Assembly: GCA_021780195.1 (NCBI GenBank)
Contig: JAJXZE010000019.1
Span: forward strand, 1-52,206
Direction: 5' to 3'
Length of the DNA: 52,206 bases
DNA from: a bacterium
GTDB taxonomy: Bacteria > Patescibacteriota > Minisyncoccia > UBA6257 > 2-01-FULL-56-20
Shown: one piece after another, positions 17,795 to 26,628 of the stretch
Numbering within the stretch: the stretch's first letter is position 1
Layout of the letters: the number at the start of each line of letters is the position of its first letter
Program-made: the position numbers and the translations under genes
The notes under the pieces: model-generated
What the model was told of the DNA's origin: nothing
Database searches by the model: none
The model's input: the letters and a program-made list of their open reading frames with translations, nothing else

Positions 17795-18697
17795 CTATCT
17801 GGCGACCGCCGCGCGCAGTTTCGCCGAGCGGCTCCGCGGATTTTCGCCCACTTCACCGCGCGATGCTTCGACAGGCTTCGGCGTAAGAATCTCGAGCGCC
17901 GCTTCCTTCTCCGCCGTCCGGAACGCGCGCTTTACGATGCCGTCCTCCTGCGAATGGAAGGAGAGTACGACCACGCGTCCGCCGGGCTTGAGGATCCGCG
18001 GAAGCGCTTCGAGCACTTTTTTCAAATTACCAAGTTCGTCGTTTGCATAGATCCGGAGCGCCTGGAACGTCCGCGTCGCCGGATCGATCCTCCCGCGCTC
18101 GTAGCCCTTCGGCAGGGCATCCCTCACGACGGCCGCGAGCTCTCCGCTCGTCGTGATCCGTTTCCGCTTTTCCGCGGACACGATCGCCCGTGCGATCTTC
18201 CCCGCAAAGCGTTCATCCCCGAATTCATGGATGATCGACGCAAGGTCGCGTTCATGAAGTTCGCGGAGGATTTTCGCCACCGGCTCGCGCGCGTCGTCGT
18301 ACGTCATGAGCAGGGGCTCGTCCGCGGCATTCTCGCCGAAGCTGAATCCCCTTCCCGACCGCGCAAGCTGGGTCGACGAGAATCCAAGGTCAAGGAGCAG
18401 GCCGTCCGCCTTCCCCAATCCTTCGCGCGCAAGGATCTCCGGAAGGTCGGCATAATTGCCGTGCGCGTAACGTTCGCGCGCGCCGTGCGTGCGCCGCGGT
18501 TCCGCGCGCGCCACCATGTCGCGATCCCAGTCGACGCCGAGGAACGCACCCTGCGGCATGATCTTTTCCATCACCGCCGCCGCATGTCCGCCGCCGTCCA
18601 CCGTGCCGTCAATCATGAAGTCGCCCGGCTTCGGATCAAGATACTGAATGACTTCGTGTAAAAGAACCGGTGCGTGTTCCGCGGAAAGGTTTTCCAT
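17795..18697 (-). CDS. rsmH: 16S rRNA (cytosine1402-N4)-methyltransferase
   Basis: HAPVLLHEVIQYLDPKPGDFMIDGTVDGGGHA; DGLLLDLGFSSTQL; VVLSFHSQEDGIVK. Confidence 0.97.
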   Translation of the reverse strand: MENLSAEHAPVLLHEVIQYLDPKPGDFMIDGTVDGGGHAAAVMEKIMPQGAFLGVDWDRDMVARAEPRRTHGARERYAHGNYADLPEILAREGLGKADGLLLDLGFSSTQLARSGRGFSFGENAADEPLLMTYDDAREPVAKILRELHERDLASIIHEFGDERFAGKIARAIVSAEKRKRITTSGELAAVVRDALPKGYERGRIDPATRTFQALRIYANDELGNLKKVLEALPRILKPGGRVVVLSFHSQEDGIVKRAFRTAEKEAALEILTPKPVEASRGEVGENPRSRSAKLRAAVAR

Positions 18698-18703
18698 GGC
18701 GCG

Positions 18704-19135
18704 CTAGATGCCGAGTTCGCCGAGTTGTTCCGCGATCTGCTCCGAAGCGCTTTCCGTCTTCGTCTTGTACGCCGTCCACGCCGCTTCGTCCCAGATCTCG
18801 ATGCGGTTCACGAGCCCCGTGACGACCGTCTCCTTCCTGAGGCCCGCGTACTTCCGCAGATAATCGGGAACCAAGATCCTCCCCTGATTGTCGAGTTCCA
18901 CATCCGATGCGCCCGCGAGCATAAGCCGCACGAACGCCCTCGAATTCGCCTGTGCCAAAGGAAGGGCCATGAGCTTTGCCGCAAGCGCCTCCCACTCGGC
19001 ATTCGCAAATACAAAAAGACAATTGTCGATTCCGCGGGTGATGATGGCTCCGGCCGAAAGTTTCTCGCGGAATTTTGCCGGAATCGCCATCCGACCTTTC
19101 ACATCCAAATTGTGCCGGTATTCTCCAAGAAGCAT
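18704..19135 (-). CDS. mraZ: Transcriptional regulator MraZ
   Basis: MLLGEYRHNLDVKGRMAIPAKFREKL; first gene of the dcw cluster. Confidence 0.97.
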   Translation of the reverse strand: MLLGEYRHNLDVKGRMAIPAKFREKLSAGAIITRGIDNCLFVFANAEWEALAAKLMALPLAQANSRAFVRLMLAGASDVELDNQGRILVPDYLRKYAGLRKETVVTGLVNRIEIWDEAAWTAYKTKTESASEQIAEQLGELGI

Positions 19136-19206
19136 TAATTGAGATATTTCTTTCCTTTGATGGGCGGTGATGTCTCGCGGTGAGTTCTGCACAGAAAGGA
19201 CGGTTT

Positions 19207-19246
19207 ATCCCCAGAATTATCCACAACCCCCCACTTCTTCACCACT
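19207..19246 (-). promoter_or_regulatory. Candidate MraZ-box direct repeats upstream of mraZ
   Basis: Minus strand TGGtgaagaagTGGggggttgTGGataattcTGGgg: TGG at 10-11 nt periodicity. Confidence 0.6.
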
Positions 19247-19500
19247 TTTGTTTAATCATACGCCACAAGCCCGCAACGTCAAACCCTCCCCTGTGGATGA
19301 AAGAGGATGGAAGTAAAAAAATGGGGCAGGTTTTCCCTGCCTTCGCCATTTTTTCATCCCCCAAACCATCCACCGCCTGTACACACGTTATCCAGACCCC
19401 GCTCCGGCAGTATTGCTTTTGCTGAACATCCCTCCCTCGTAAATGTTGCCGAAACAAGTACTGGCGGGGAGCGCATGCCGCGCGGATGTCTCTTCTTTTG

Positions 19501-19572
19501 TGGGCGTTGCAGGGATCGGACCTGCGACCTTTCCGATGTGAACGGAACGCTCTACCACTGAGCTAAACGCCC
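19501..19572 (-). tRNA. tRNA-Val (CAC)
   Basis: GGGCGTTTAGCTCAGTGGTAGAGCGTTCCGTTCACATCGGAAAGGTCGCAGGTCCGATCCCTGCAACGCCCA. Confidence 0.95.
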
Positions 19573-19687
19573 TTCGCAATCGCCGCGCGGCGAATTCGCC
19601 ATCTACTATAAGACAAAAGTGCGCCGGATTCAACCGGCGCACTTCCTGGATCACGGAGAATCCTCGGCGGACCCGCGCGGGGCGCTC

Positions 19688-20053
19688 CTACTGGAGTTCC
19701 ACCGTCGCTCCCGCTCCTTCAAGTTTCTTCTTGATCTCTTCCGCTTCTTCCTTCTTCACGCCTTCCTTCACGTTCTTCGGCGCGCCGTCCACGAGGTCCT
19801 TCGCCTCCTTGAGGCCGAGGGTCGTCACTTCGCGCACCACCTTGATGACATTCAGCTTGCTCGCTCCGCCTGACTTCAGGACCACCGTAAAGCTGGTCTT
19901 TTCTTCCGCGGCGGCGGCGCCGGCGCCCGCACCTGCGGCCATGGGGGCCGCGGCCGAGATGCCGAACTTTTCCTCAAGTTTCTTCACGAGCTCCGCGAGC
20001 TCAACCACCGTGAGGGACTCGATTTTGGCAATAAGATCGTCGAAATTGGCCAT
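19688..20053 (-). CDS. rplL: 50S ribosomal protein L7/L12
   Basis: [18 protein letters not shown]...[39 protein letters not shown]. Confidence 0.98.
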   Translation of the reverse strand: MANFDDLIAKIESLTVVELAELVKKLEEKFGISAAAPMAAGAGAGAAAAEEKTSFTVVLKSGGASKLNVIKVVREVTTLGLKEAKDLVDGAPKNVKEGVKKEEAEEIKKKLEGAGATVELQ

Positions 20054-20083
20054 GGGATTATTGTCGTATTTATTGCGCTTGCG

Positions 20084-20605
20084 TTAGCTCGACCTTTTTG
20101 ATTTCTGGTCCAGGAGATACATAAGGGAACCGAGCGGGGCTTGCAACATGCCGAGGAGCTGGGCAAGGAGCACTTCGCGCGGAGGAAGCTTGCCGATCGC
20201 GACGATCTGCGCGCCGTCGAGAAAACCGCTCCCCGTGATGTCGTACGCGCCGAGAAGGTGCTTCACCCACATCTGCTTGTCGCCGCCTTCGGGAACCTCC
20301 ATGCCGGAGAAGAATCGGAACGCGGGACCCGCCACCTGGTCGATCGTGCCTTCGCCGAACACGGTACCGACCGAGATCTTGAACTGCTTGAGATCCGCAT
20401 CGATCCCCTTCTCTTTAAGAAGGAGGCCGAGGAGGCGCTTCTTGATCACAAGGAAGTTCGCGCCGTTCTTCTTGAGTTCGTTGCGGAACCTGCGGATATC
20501 CTCCGCCGGGATCTTCGTGAAGTCGGTGAAAATGAGCGCGGCGCTCTTGTCGAGCAAGGCTTTCGCCCGCTTGAGTTCCTCTCCTTTCTGCGCCTTGGTC
20601 TTCAT
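20084..20605 (-). CDS. rplJ: 50S ribosomal protein L10
   Basis: KGEELKRAKALLDKSAALIFTDFTKIPAEDIRRFRNELKKNGANFLVIKKRL. Confidence 0.96.
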   Translation of the reverse strand: MKTKAQKGEELKRAKALLDKSAALIFTDFTKIPAEDIRRFRNELKKNGANFLVIKKRLLGLLLKEKGIDADLKQFKISVGTVFGEGTIDQVAGPAFRFFSGMEVPEGGDKQMWVKHLLGAYDITGSGFLDGAQIVAIGKLPPREVLLAQLLGMLQAPLGSLMYLLDQKSKRSS

Positions 20606-20689
20606 GGTGTTGTTTTTGTTTCGATGCGATATGGGCGCAGTACCGTATGATGCGCCTCGGCCGCCCACGGAAAAAGAAAAATGGCCGTT

Positions 20690-20770
20690 CCAAAGCCATC
20701 GCACGTCCTCGGTAGGTCTTCTTCCCTTGTGGTGCCTTGCGGCGCGGGATGCCTGCGGTCTTTGGAAGTG
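20690..20770 (-). promoter_or_regulatory. L10 leader (ribosomal protein autoregulatory mRNA motif)
   Basis: Minus strand AAGACCGCAGGC...CTACCGAGGACG upstream of rplJ; TATACT at 20776-20781. Confidence 0.75.
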
Positions 20771-20887
20771 GTTCCAGTATAGCAGAGGCGCGCGAGAAGT
20801 CAAATGCATATCACCTTGCGCGCCGGTTTCTCGGGTGATATATTCTTTTGTGGCACATCAGGGGAACCACCCCTAAGGAGGAAAAAG

Positions 20888-21139
20888 ATGAGCTGTGGCG
20901 GCCCGGCGGAGAAAGCGGAGTGCAGGGAATATATTAAATTGCTGGAAAATATGGAATATTTCCAGCAGTTGTCCTGCATTACGTCGCTTTCGCCGGAAGA
21001 TCGGGCGGGAGCACGAAAGATATTTCGCGAGCTCGAGGAGGCTCGCAGAAACCACCCGCTTACCTCGCACATCGAGGAATGCGAGGAGTGCGCGTCCATC
21101 CTGCAGGGGATCCAAGCGCACTACAACAGAAAAAACTAA
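20888..21139 (+). CDS. Small Cys-containing protein (CGGP..., HIEECEECASIL), unknown
   Basis: AAGGAGGAAAAAGATG SD/start; promoter-like TTGCGC...TATATT; GC hairpin plus T-run after stop. Confidence 0.7.
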   Translation: MSCGGPAEKAECREYIKLLENMEYFQQLSCITSLSPEDRAGARKIFRELEEARRNHPLTSHIEECEECASILQGIQAHYNRKN

Positions 21140-21154
21140 CCTCCTTCTGTCTCA

Positions 21155-21180
21155 CCCCGGCCCGGCCCGGGGTTTTCTTT
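21155..21180 (+). terminator. Rho-independent terminator
   Basis: CCCCGGCCCGGCCCGGGGTTTTCTTT. Confidence 0.6.
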
Positions 21181-21243
21181 ACTCACCGGGGGCCGCCGCA
21201 CGTGTTGCCAAAACAACGGCTCACGGCTACTATAAAACCGAAA

Positions 21244-21330
21244 GGAGGGTTGGCAGAGTGGTCTAACGCGCCGCACTCGAAATGCGGTTGGGGAGAAATC
21301 CCCTCACAGGTTCGAATCCTGTACCCTCCG
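21244..21330 (+). tRNA. tRNA-Ser (CGA)
   Basis: GGAGGGTTGGCAGAGTGGTCTAACGCGCCGCACTCGAAATGCGG + long variable arm + CACAGGTTCGAATCCTGTACCCTCCG. Confidence 0.95.
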
Positions 21331-21344
21331 CAGAGTAATTCGAT

Positions 21345-21566
21345 TTTTATTTCCCCCACGAGCGGCCACGCTTCGCGTGGCGCAAAATCTAGCTTTCCCT
21401 CGCCGAGCCGGAAGTTCGAACCAATCTTTTCGGCGAATTCCCGTATGGATTTGTTATCATCGCTTTTTGCCAAAGTGGAGGCCGATTCCGCTTGCTTTAT
21501 GAACTGTATGGCAGGTTCGAACCATGAAACGCCTTTTCGCTCAAAAGCGACTTTGCAAGAAGCCAT
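21345..21566 (-). pseudogene. Degraded C-terminal remnant of a large serine recombinase abutting tRNA-Ser(CGA)
   Basis: FIKQAESASTLAKSDDNKSIREFAEKIGSNFRLGEGKLDFAP aligns by eye with AKTILSQGDKAQIRAFLKNIGSNFILNSKRLDFSA of the 30721 recombinase. Confidence 0.65.
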
Positions 21567-21717
21567 GAAAAGCGGTGATGCGACCAGCTACAATGCCGCC
21601 GAATATAATTTAATTCAGCAGCAAAATTAATTTGGCGGATAATGCTTTCAAAGCCGTAAGGCAAAGTTGGGAGGGTTAAATTCTATAAGCGAATAAACAC
21701 GCGGTTATGTTTTGATT

Positions 21718-21723
21718 TATAAT
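21718..21723 (+). promoter_or_regulatory. -10 box for likely leaderless mRNA
   Basis: TATAAT ending 7 nt before ATG 21730. Confidence 0.5.
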
Positions 21724-21729
21724 GCAGGC

Positions 21730-22797
21730 ATGAGCATTATCGAGAGCATCCGCAACTGGTTCCAGGGCAAAACTCAATGGCAGAATCAGCCACCAAAGTT
21801 GCCGGATTCGTATTTTGTAGGAGAGGAGTACGTGAAAGACCCCACGCGGATTGACGTTGTGATTAACGCCCAATTCATATCGGGTGGCTTGGTGCACCCA
21901 TTTGATTTTTTCTTATACGGAAATAGGGTTCTCGTCCGCCAATCTGGTGCGGTACTCACTGTAACTATTCAAAGAAAGATACCGCAGAAACTCTGGCAGG
22001 ATGTTTATTCTTCGCAAAAGGGCGATAGATATATTGTGGCGTATGTTTGGAAAATGCTTCCTCGCGTAAATCAGGAGATTCTAAAACAGAAGTATGCAAG
22101 TGGCCACGTTTTCCTTAAAAGCATTTCCACACTCGACATCGTGGCACTTCTATTGAACTACAACAAGAAAACGATACAGGTGCGCTGGCCGCTTGCCATA
22201 AGCGATTTTCCAATGCCGCCAGAACTTAAAATCGCCGGAGACGAAATCTATGTTCGAGACTTCATTGATGCTATGAGTTCGTATTTCTCGTCTAATTATG
22301 ACGATTGCATACGGCGGCTCGTAACAGCTACGGAAAATTTCTTTGAAGCGAACAAATTGCCCGGCAATGGTTTCAAGGACACCGTTGTTAAAAACATTTC
22401 AGGCGGAGCGCTTGCCCAGAAATCCATAAAGAGCAATCTACTGTTCATTTATAAACTGCGCAATAAGATCGTGCACAATAAATTCAGAATTAACCCTGCG
22501 CGAGGCTGGATATGTTTCAAGGCGATTTCCACGGTCAAATATTTATTTGGCTCTCCGCTCAATACAACAAATCATATGGCGGCTGGTTATGTTTCGCGCA
22601 TCGAAATGCAGTTTAATATGCTGCGCGACTTCGCAGGCGGTTTTACGAATTTGGATGATATTGAACGAGCGCAGAGTAATCCCAAAAATGAGCCGAATGA
22701 GGATAATGTTATTAGAACGCAGGAACAGATGGACAAATTTATGTTCAGCAGCTTGGAAATCACGCCTAAAGAGCGAGGATTGGTTCTTATGAAGTAG
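21730..22797 (+). CDS. Unknown protein with HEPN-like Rx4H motif
   Basis: FIYKLRNKIVHNKFRI matches the HEPN R-N-x3-H motif; rest unrecognised. Confidence 0.6.
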   Translation: MSIIESIRNWFQGKTQWQNQPPKLPDSYFVGEEYVKDPTRIDVVINAQFISGGLVHPFDFFLYGNRVLVRQSGAVLTVTIQRKIPQKLWQDVYSSQKGDRYIVAYVWKMLPRVNQEILKQKYASGHVFLKSISTLDIVALLLNYNKKTIQVRWPLAISDFPMPPELKIAGDEIYVRDFIDAMSSYFSSNYDDCIRRLVTATENFFEANKLPGNGFKDTVVKNISGGALAQKSIKSNLLFIYKLRNKIVHNKFRINPARGWICFKAISTVKYLFGSPLNTTNHMAAGYVSRIEMQFNMLRDFAGGFTNLDDIERAQSNPKNEPNEDNVIRTQEQMDKFMFSSLEITPKERGLVLMK

Positions 22798-22820
22798 ATT
22801 GCATCCGAAAAATAAGAGCA

Positions 22821-23690
22821 TTGCGGAACGCCGACGAGAATAGTATAAAGGCACTAATGCCTCCACTTTTTGCAGAACTCGAACAAAGATTGCCAGACGG
22901 CGAGCTGGGTAGTTCAACCTCGATGGATAGCGCGCTAGCTCGACCTTTTGGCGTGCTCGTGCAGGACGGCAGGAGAGTTGGCAAGATCAACCATCTTTTC
23001 TATGCGGATTCTGCCCACTCTTATATAGTCGGGTCTCTGTGCTGGTCTGTAACCGGACGACTTATTTTCTTTCCGGGCATAATTGGAAGAAAAATTATTT
23101 GGGACACCGGAGTAGCTCAACTTAAAAGCAATGGGATTATTGATCACATCACCTTAGAACCTGATTTCGCAACTTGGCATCTAACATCGCTCATAAACGG
23201 CAAGAAAGACACCAGTCACTTGCCCAACCGTAACACGGTAAAAATCCAACGCGGGTTGCATTACTGGTTTGGTATGAGCGTTTCCGGCCCTCAGGTTTTT
23301 GAACCCGCATTTCAAAGCCACAAGTTCAAATTCGAGATACCTCAAGATAAGGCAGACTACTATCGGAAAATAATTCTCGATGCTAAGGCTGGGGCTGTGT
23401 ACCACACTTTAAATTTACCTTCTACGGGAAGTTTGGCGGCGGGAGAATTTCTGCACTTTGATTTTTTGATAGATAGGCGATGGTTTCGACACTTGAGGAA
23501 ACTTCCAACGAATTTAGCTTGGGTACCGAGCGCGCCTCCGGCACTAAAAACCCCTATAAAAATCCCCAGCGAGATTCCTATGAGGGGGCATAACGTGAAG
23601 CTTGAAGGATTCAAAGGTACTATTGTCATCTTAGTTTCTAGGCACGTCGGCACTCTCACGGAAGACGTAATACTTGGTAGTGCGGCTTAG
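22821..23690 (+). CDS. Unknown protein, immediately downstream of the HEPN-like gene (TTG start)
   Basis: 289-aa open frame in low-GC island, same strand, 23-nt gap. Confidence 0.6.
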   Translation: MRNADENSIKALMPPLFAELEQRLPDGELGSSTSMDSALARPFGVLVQDGRRVGKINHLFYADSAHSYIVGSLCWSVTGRLIFFPGIIGRKIIWDTGVAQLKSNGIIDHITLEPDFATWHLTSLINGKKDTSHLPNRNTVKIQRGLHYWFGMSVSGPQVFEPAFQSHKFKFEIPQDKADYYRKIILDAKAGAVYHTLNLPSTGSLAAGEFLHFDFLIDRRWFRHLRKLPTNLAWVPSAPPALKTPIKIPSEIPMRGHNVKLEGFKGTIVILVSRHVGTLTEDVILGSAA

Positions 23691-23927
23691 GCGGTATTGC
23701 GTAGCGACTACAAAACGTGGAACTACCACCTCTTAGGCGTGCCAAAAGGAGGGGTTGGGGGAGGAATTTGGGCGCGCCATAGGCGAAGCCCCGAGGCCAG
23801 CAGGCCGAGGGGCTGAGCACTGAGTTTCAGAATTGCCGGAAGGCAGGCAGAAATACCGAAAATAGGTATATTGTCATTTCCCAAACCGGAGCAAAAGTTC
23901 AGATTTGACGGGACATAAATCGTATCA

Positions 23928-23965
23928 GGGTAGTCGTTCCGTAACGACTACCCCAACGACTACCC
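23928..23965 (+). repeat. Competing inverted/direct repeats
   Basis: GGGTAGTCGTT-CCGT-AACGACTACCC-C-AACGACTACCC. Confidence 0.9.
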
Positions 23966-24095
23966 TCTGGGGTCAGAAATTCGTGCTAAAATACGTTCGT
24001 ATTTCGTCCAAAATCGACCGCACAGTAGTGCATCGGTTCGAGAGACCTTGAGGTCTGAGATTTTACGTCTGGTGAATGTAAGCTACAATGGCCTT

Positions 24096-24596
24096 ATGCT
24101 GAAATCATTTTCTTACCAGCTCAATGCCGGTCCTCTCCCCACAGAAGAAGCGCTGTTGGAAGATTGGCAAATCGGTAATTGCCGCCGGGCCATACAACTA
24201 TACTTTTTAATTTCTAAAAGAGTATTTTTACCTCCTGAAAAAGTGCTTTGCCCTGCAGCGTATCACCAGACCGGAAATTTTATTTTCAGAAAGGGCGAGA
24301 GTGTTGATTTTGGCCTATGTAAGGCCGGAGATATTATCTATGCCGAGAGAATCAGAAACAAAGATGGAGGGCTAATCGATAAAAGCGAAAAGAGCTTTAT
24401 TCGCGAGGATGATTATATAACTTCCCTGCATACTGCCATTTACACAGGAGATCCCGGTCGGGAAATTTACCACGCCACCTCTATCGAAGGAGGTAGCTGT
24501 AATTGGTCGCTCAAACGTTTCTTGGAATTTTACAAACCAGTGGCTGTGAAGCGGATTGCGACCTCGGATCACCGCAGAAATTTTAGAGGGACTTAA
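24096..24596 (+). CDS. Possible NlpC/P60-like (papain-like) protein
   Basis: NCRRAIQLYFLI (Cys), KAGDIIYAER, SLHTAIYTGDPGREIYHAT (His) in NlpC/P60 order; TACAAT 7 nt before ATG. Confidence 0.55.
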   Translation: MLKSFSYQLNAGPLPTEEALLEDWQIGNCRRAIQLYFLISKRVFLPPEKVLCPAAYHQTGNFIFRKGESVDFGLCKAGDIIYAERIRNKDGGLIDKSEKSFIREDDYITSLHTAIYTGDPGREIYHATSIEGGSCNWSLKRFLEFYKPVAVKRIATSDHRRNFRGT

Positions 24597-24769
24597 TGCC
24601 TCGCTAGGTATGATGGCATCGCGGTGGGGGCGGCGCAGTGCTGGCTCTGGCCTACCATCTAGAGTCCACGGGGCGCATATCCCCGCGCCAAGACCGCCAC
24701 GGGGCAGGCATTAAAAGATTATTAACGGGCCGTTTTGTTTTCGTCCGCCCCCGCCCGACCACGGCGGCG

Positions 24770-25720
24770 TTAGAGAACAAACCTCACGTAGATTCCCGAC
24801 GGCACCACGCGGCCGCCTGCGGACTCCGCGATAGCCAGCTCGCCGAACTCCCCTTTCCCGCTGACCTCAGCACGTGCGGTGAACGCTCCTTCGACCGCCT
24901 GAACGAAGGACTGCGGCGAGTATCCCGCGGCGTAGCCATTCAGAAGGAAGAACGCGCCGGACTTTCGCGCAAGAAGCTTTTCGAGAATCGCAAGTAGGCG
25001 CGTGAGGTCGCGTTCGATATGCCACACCTCCCCTTTCGGACCGCGCCCGAACGCGGGCGGGTCGAGGATGATTCCGTCGTACGACGCGCCGCGACGCGCC
25101 TCGCGCTCCGCGAATTTCAGGGCATCATCCGTGATCCAACGGATTCCGTCCGCCGCGATTCCGGAAAGCGCGGCATTCTCCCTCGCCCATGCATTGCTCT
25201 TCGGCGACGCGTCGACGTGCGTCACGCGCGCGCCGGCCTGCGCCGCCGCGATGCTCGCGATGCCGGTATAGCCGAAAAGATTGAGAACCGAAGGTGCGCG
25301 CCTCGCCGCCTGGACGGACTTATCGGAGGACGTTCGCGTGGACTCGCGCCCGTGTACATCCGGCCCTCCGGCTCCCACGAGCGCCGCCGCGTGGGCGCGG
25401 ATCCATTCCCAGTTCGCCGCCTGCTCGGGAAAAACGCCCGTGTGCTTGAACGACGTCAGGCGCACCTTGAAACGGACGTCGCGCCAAAAAAGCTCCCACG
25501 CCTCTGGTATCCCCTTCTTCTTCCACGAACCCTTCTCGCCATTCCTCTCGAACTCCGCGCGCGCCTCCTTCCAGCGCTCGGGCGCGGCGGGAGTCCACAG
25601 GGCCTGCGTTTCGGGACGGATAAGGATCACTGCGCCGTAGCGCTCAAGCTTGCGCTCCCCGCCGGAATCGACGAGTTCGTAATCACCCCAGGGCTCCGCG
25701 ACGAGGTCGGTGCGCTTCAT
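24770..25720 (-). CDS. SAM-dependent rRNA methyltransferase (RlmI-like)
   Basis: VLNLFGYTGIASIAAAQAGARVTHVDASPKSNAWARENA; IILDPPAFGRGPKGEVW. Confidence 0.9.
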   Translation of the reverse strand: MKRTDLVAEPWGDYELVDSGGERKLERYGAVILIRPETQALWTPAAPERWKEARAEFERNGEKGSWKKKGIPEAWELFWRDVRFKVRLTSFKHTGVFPEQAANWEWIRAHAAALVGAGGPDVHGRESTRTSSDKSVQAARRAPSVLNLFGYTGIASIAAAQAGARVTHVDASPKSNAWARENAALSGIAADGIRWITDDALKFAEREARRGASYDGIILDPPAFGRGPKGEVWHIERDLTRLLAILEKLLARKSGAFFLLNGYAAGYSPQSFVQAVEGAFTARAEVSGKGEFGELAIAESAGGRVVPSGIYVRFVL

Positions 25721-26628
25721 GTCCGTGCGTCCGCGCCGGCGACCCCGCGCGCATCCGTTCCCGCGTCCGCAGGGACGCTATCCGCATCCGGCGCGCCGAT
25801 GCCGTGCACCGCGCTCCATTGATAGAGCACGACCGCGGCGGAGACCGATGCGTTCAGTGATTCGCAGCGCGGCTCCATCGGAATGCGGAGTCCGACGTCG
25901 CACCGCGCGAGCGTGTGTTCGCGAATGCCCGTCCCCTCGTTCCCGACGATCACGAGCGCGGGCGCGTCGAATTTCTCCTCGGCGAGAACCTGCGCGCCGT
26001 CCATCACGAGGCCGTACGTGCGGAAGCCGAAATCTTTCTTGAGGCGGTCGACGGCCTGATTCACGTTCCCTATGGCGACGAGCGGCACACGAAACACCAT
26101 GCCCGCGGACGCCTTCACGACCGCGCCCGTCACGGGCGCCTGGTTATGGACCGGCATAAGGACGCCCGTGGCGCCGAACGCCGCCGCCGAGCGGATGATG
26201 GCGCCCACATTGTGCGGGTCGGTCAGCTCGTCGAGCAGAACAAGCAGGGTGCGCGCATCGGGCGGGCGCTTTTCGAACCCCGCCGCGAACTCCCTGAAGT
26301 CGCGCACGAGGGCGCCCGGATCCACCGTCGCGATCACGCCCTGGTGCGCCGTATCCTCGCCCACCATGCGTCCCGCGTCGCGGCTCCGCACCGCCTCGAC
26401 CGGCACCGCGCTTTTCCGGAGAAGCGCCCGGAGTTCCGGGTCGTCCACCTCGTCCGAAAGAAAAACTTTCCGCACCACATGCGGCGCATTCAGAAGCGCC
26501 TCCGCGAGCGCGTGCTTGCCATAGATGTAGATCTTCTCGCGGCGCGGGTGGCCGGACGCGCGATCGCGGTCCCCTTTGCGGCGGCGCGCAGCGCGGGCGG
26601 GGCGCTCGTTATACCTCTTTCCCCTCAT
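25717..26628 (-). CDS. rlmB: TrmH/SpoU-family 23S rRNA 2'-O-methyltransferase
   Basis: IYGKHALAEAL, LDELTDPHNVGAIIRSAAAFG, VGNEGTGI, IPMEPRCESLNASVSAAVVLY. Confidence 0.95.
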   Translation of the reverse strand: MRGKRYNERPARAARRRKGDRDRASGHPRREKIYIYGKHALAEALLNAPHVVRKVFLSDEVDDPELRALLRKSAVPVEAVRSRDAGRMVGEDTAHQGVIATVDPGALVRDFREFAAGFEKRPPDARTLLVLLDELTDPHNVGAIIRSAAAFGATGVLMPVHNQAPVTGAVVKASAGMVFRVPLVAIGNVNQAVDRLKKDFGFRTYGLVMDGAQVLAEEKFDAPALVIVGNEGTGIREHTLARCDVGLRIPMEPRCESLNASVSAAVVLYQWSAVHGIGAPDADSVPADAGTDARGVAGADART

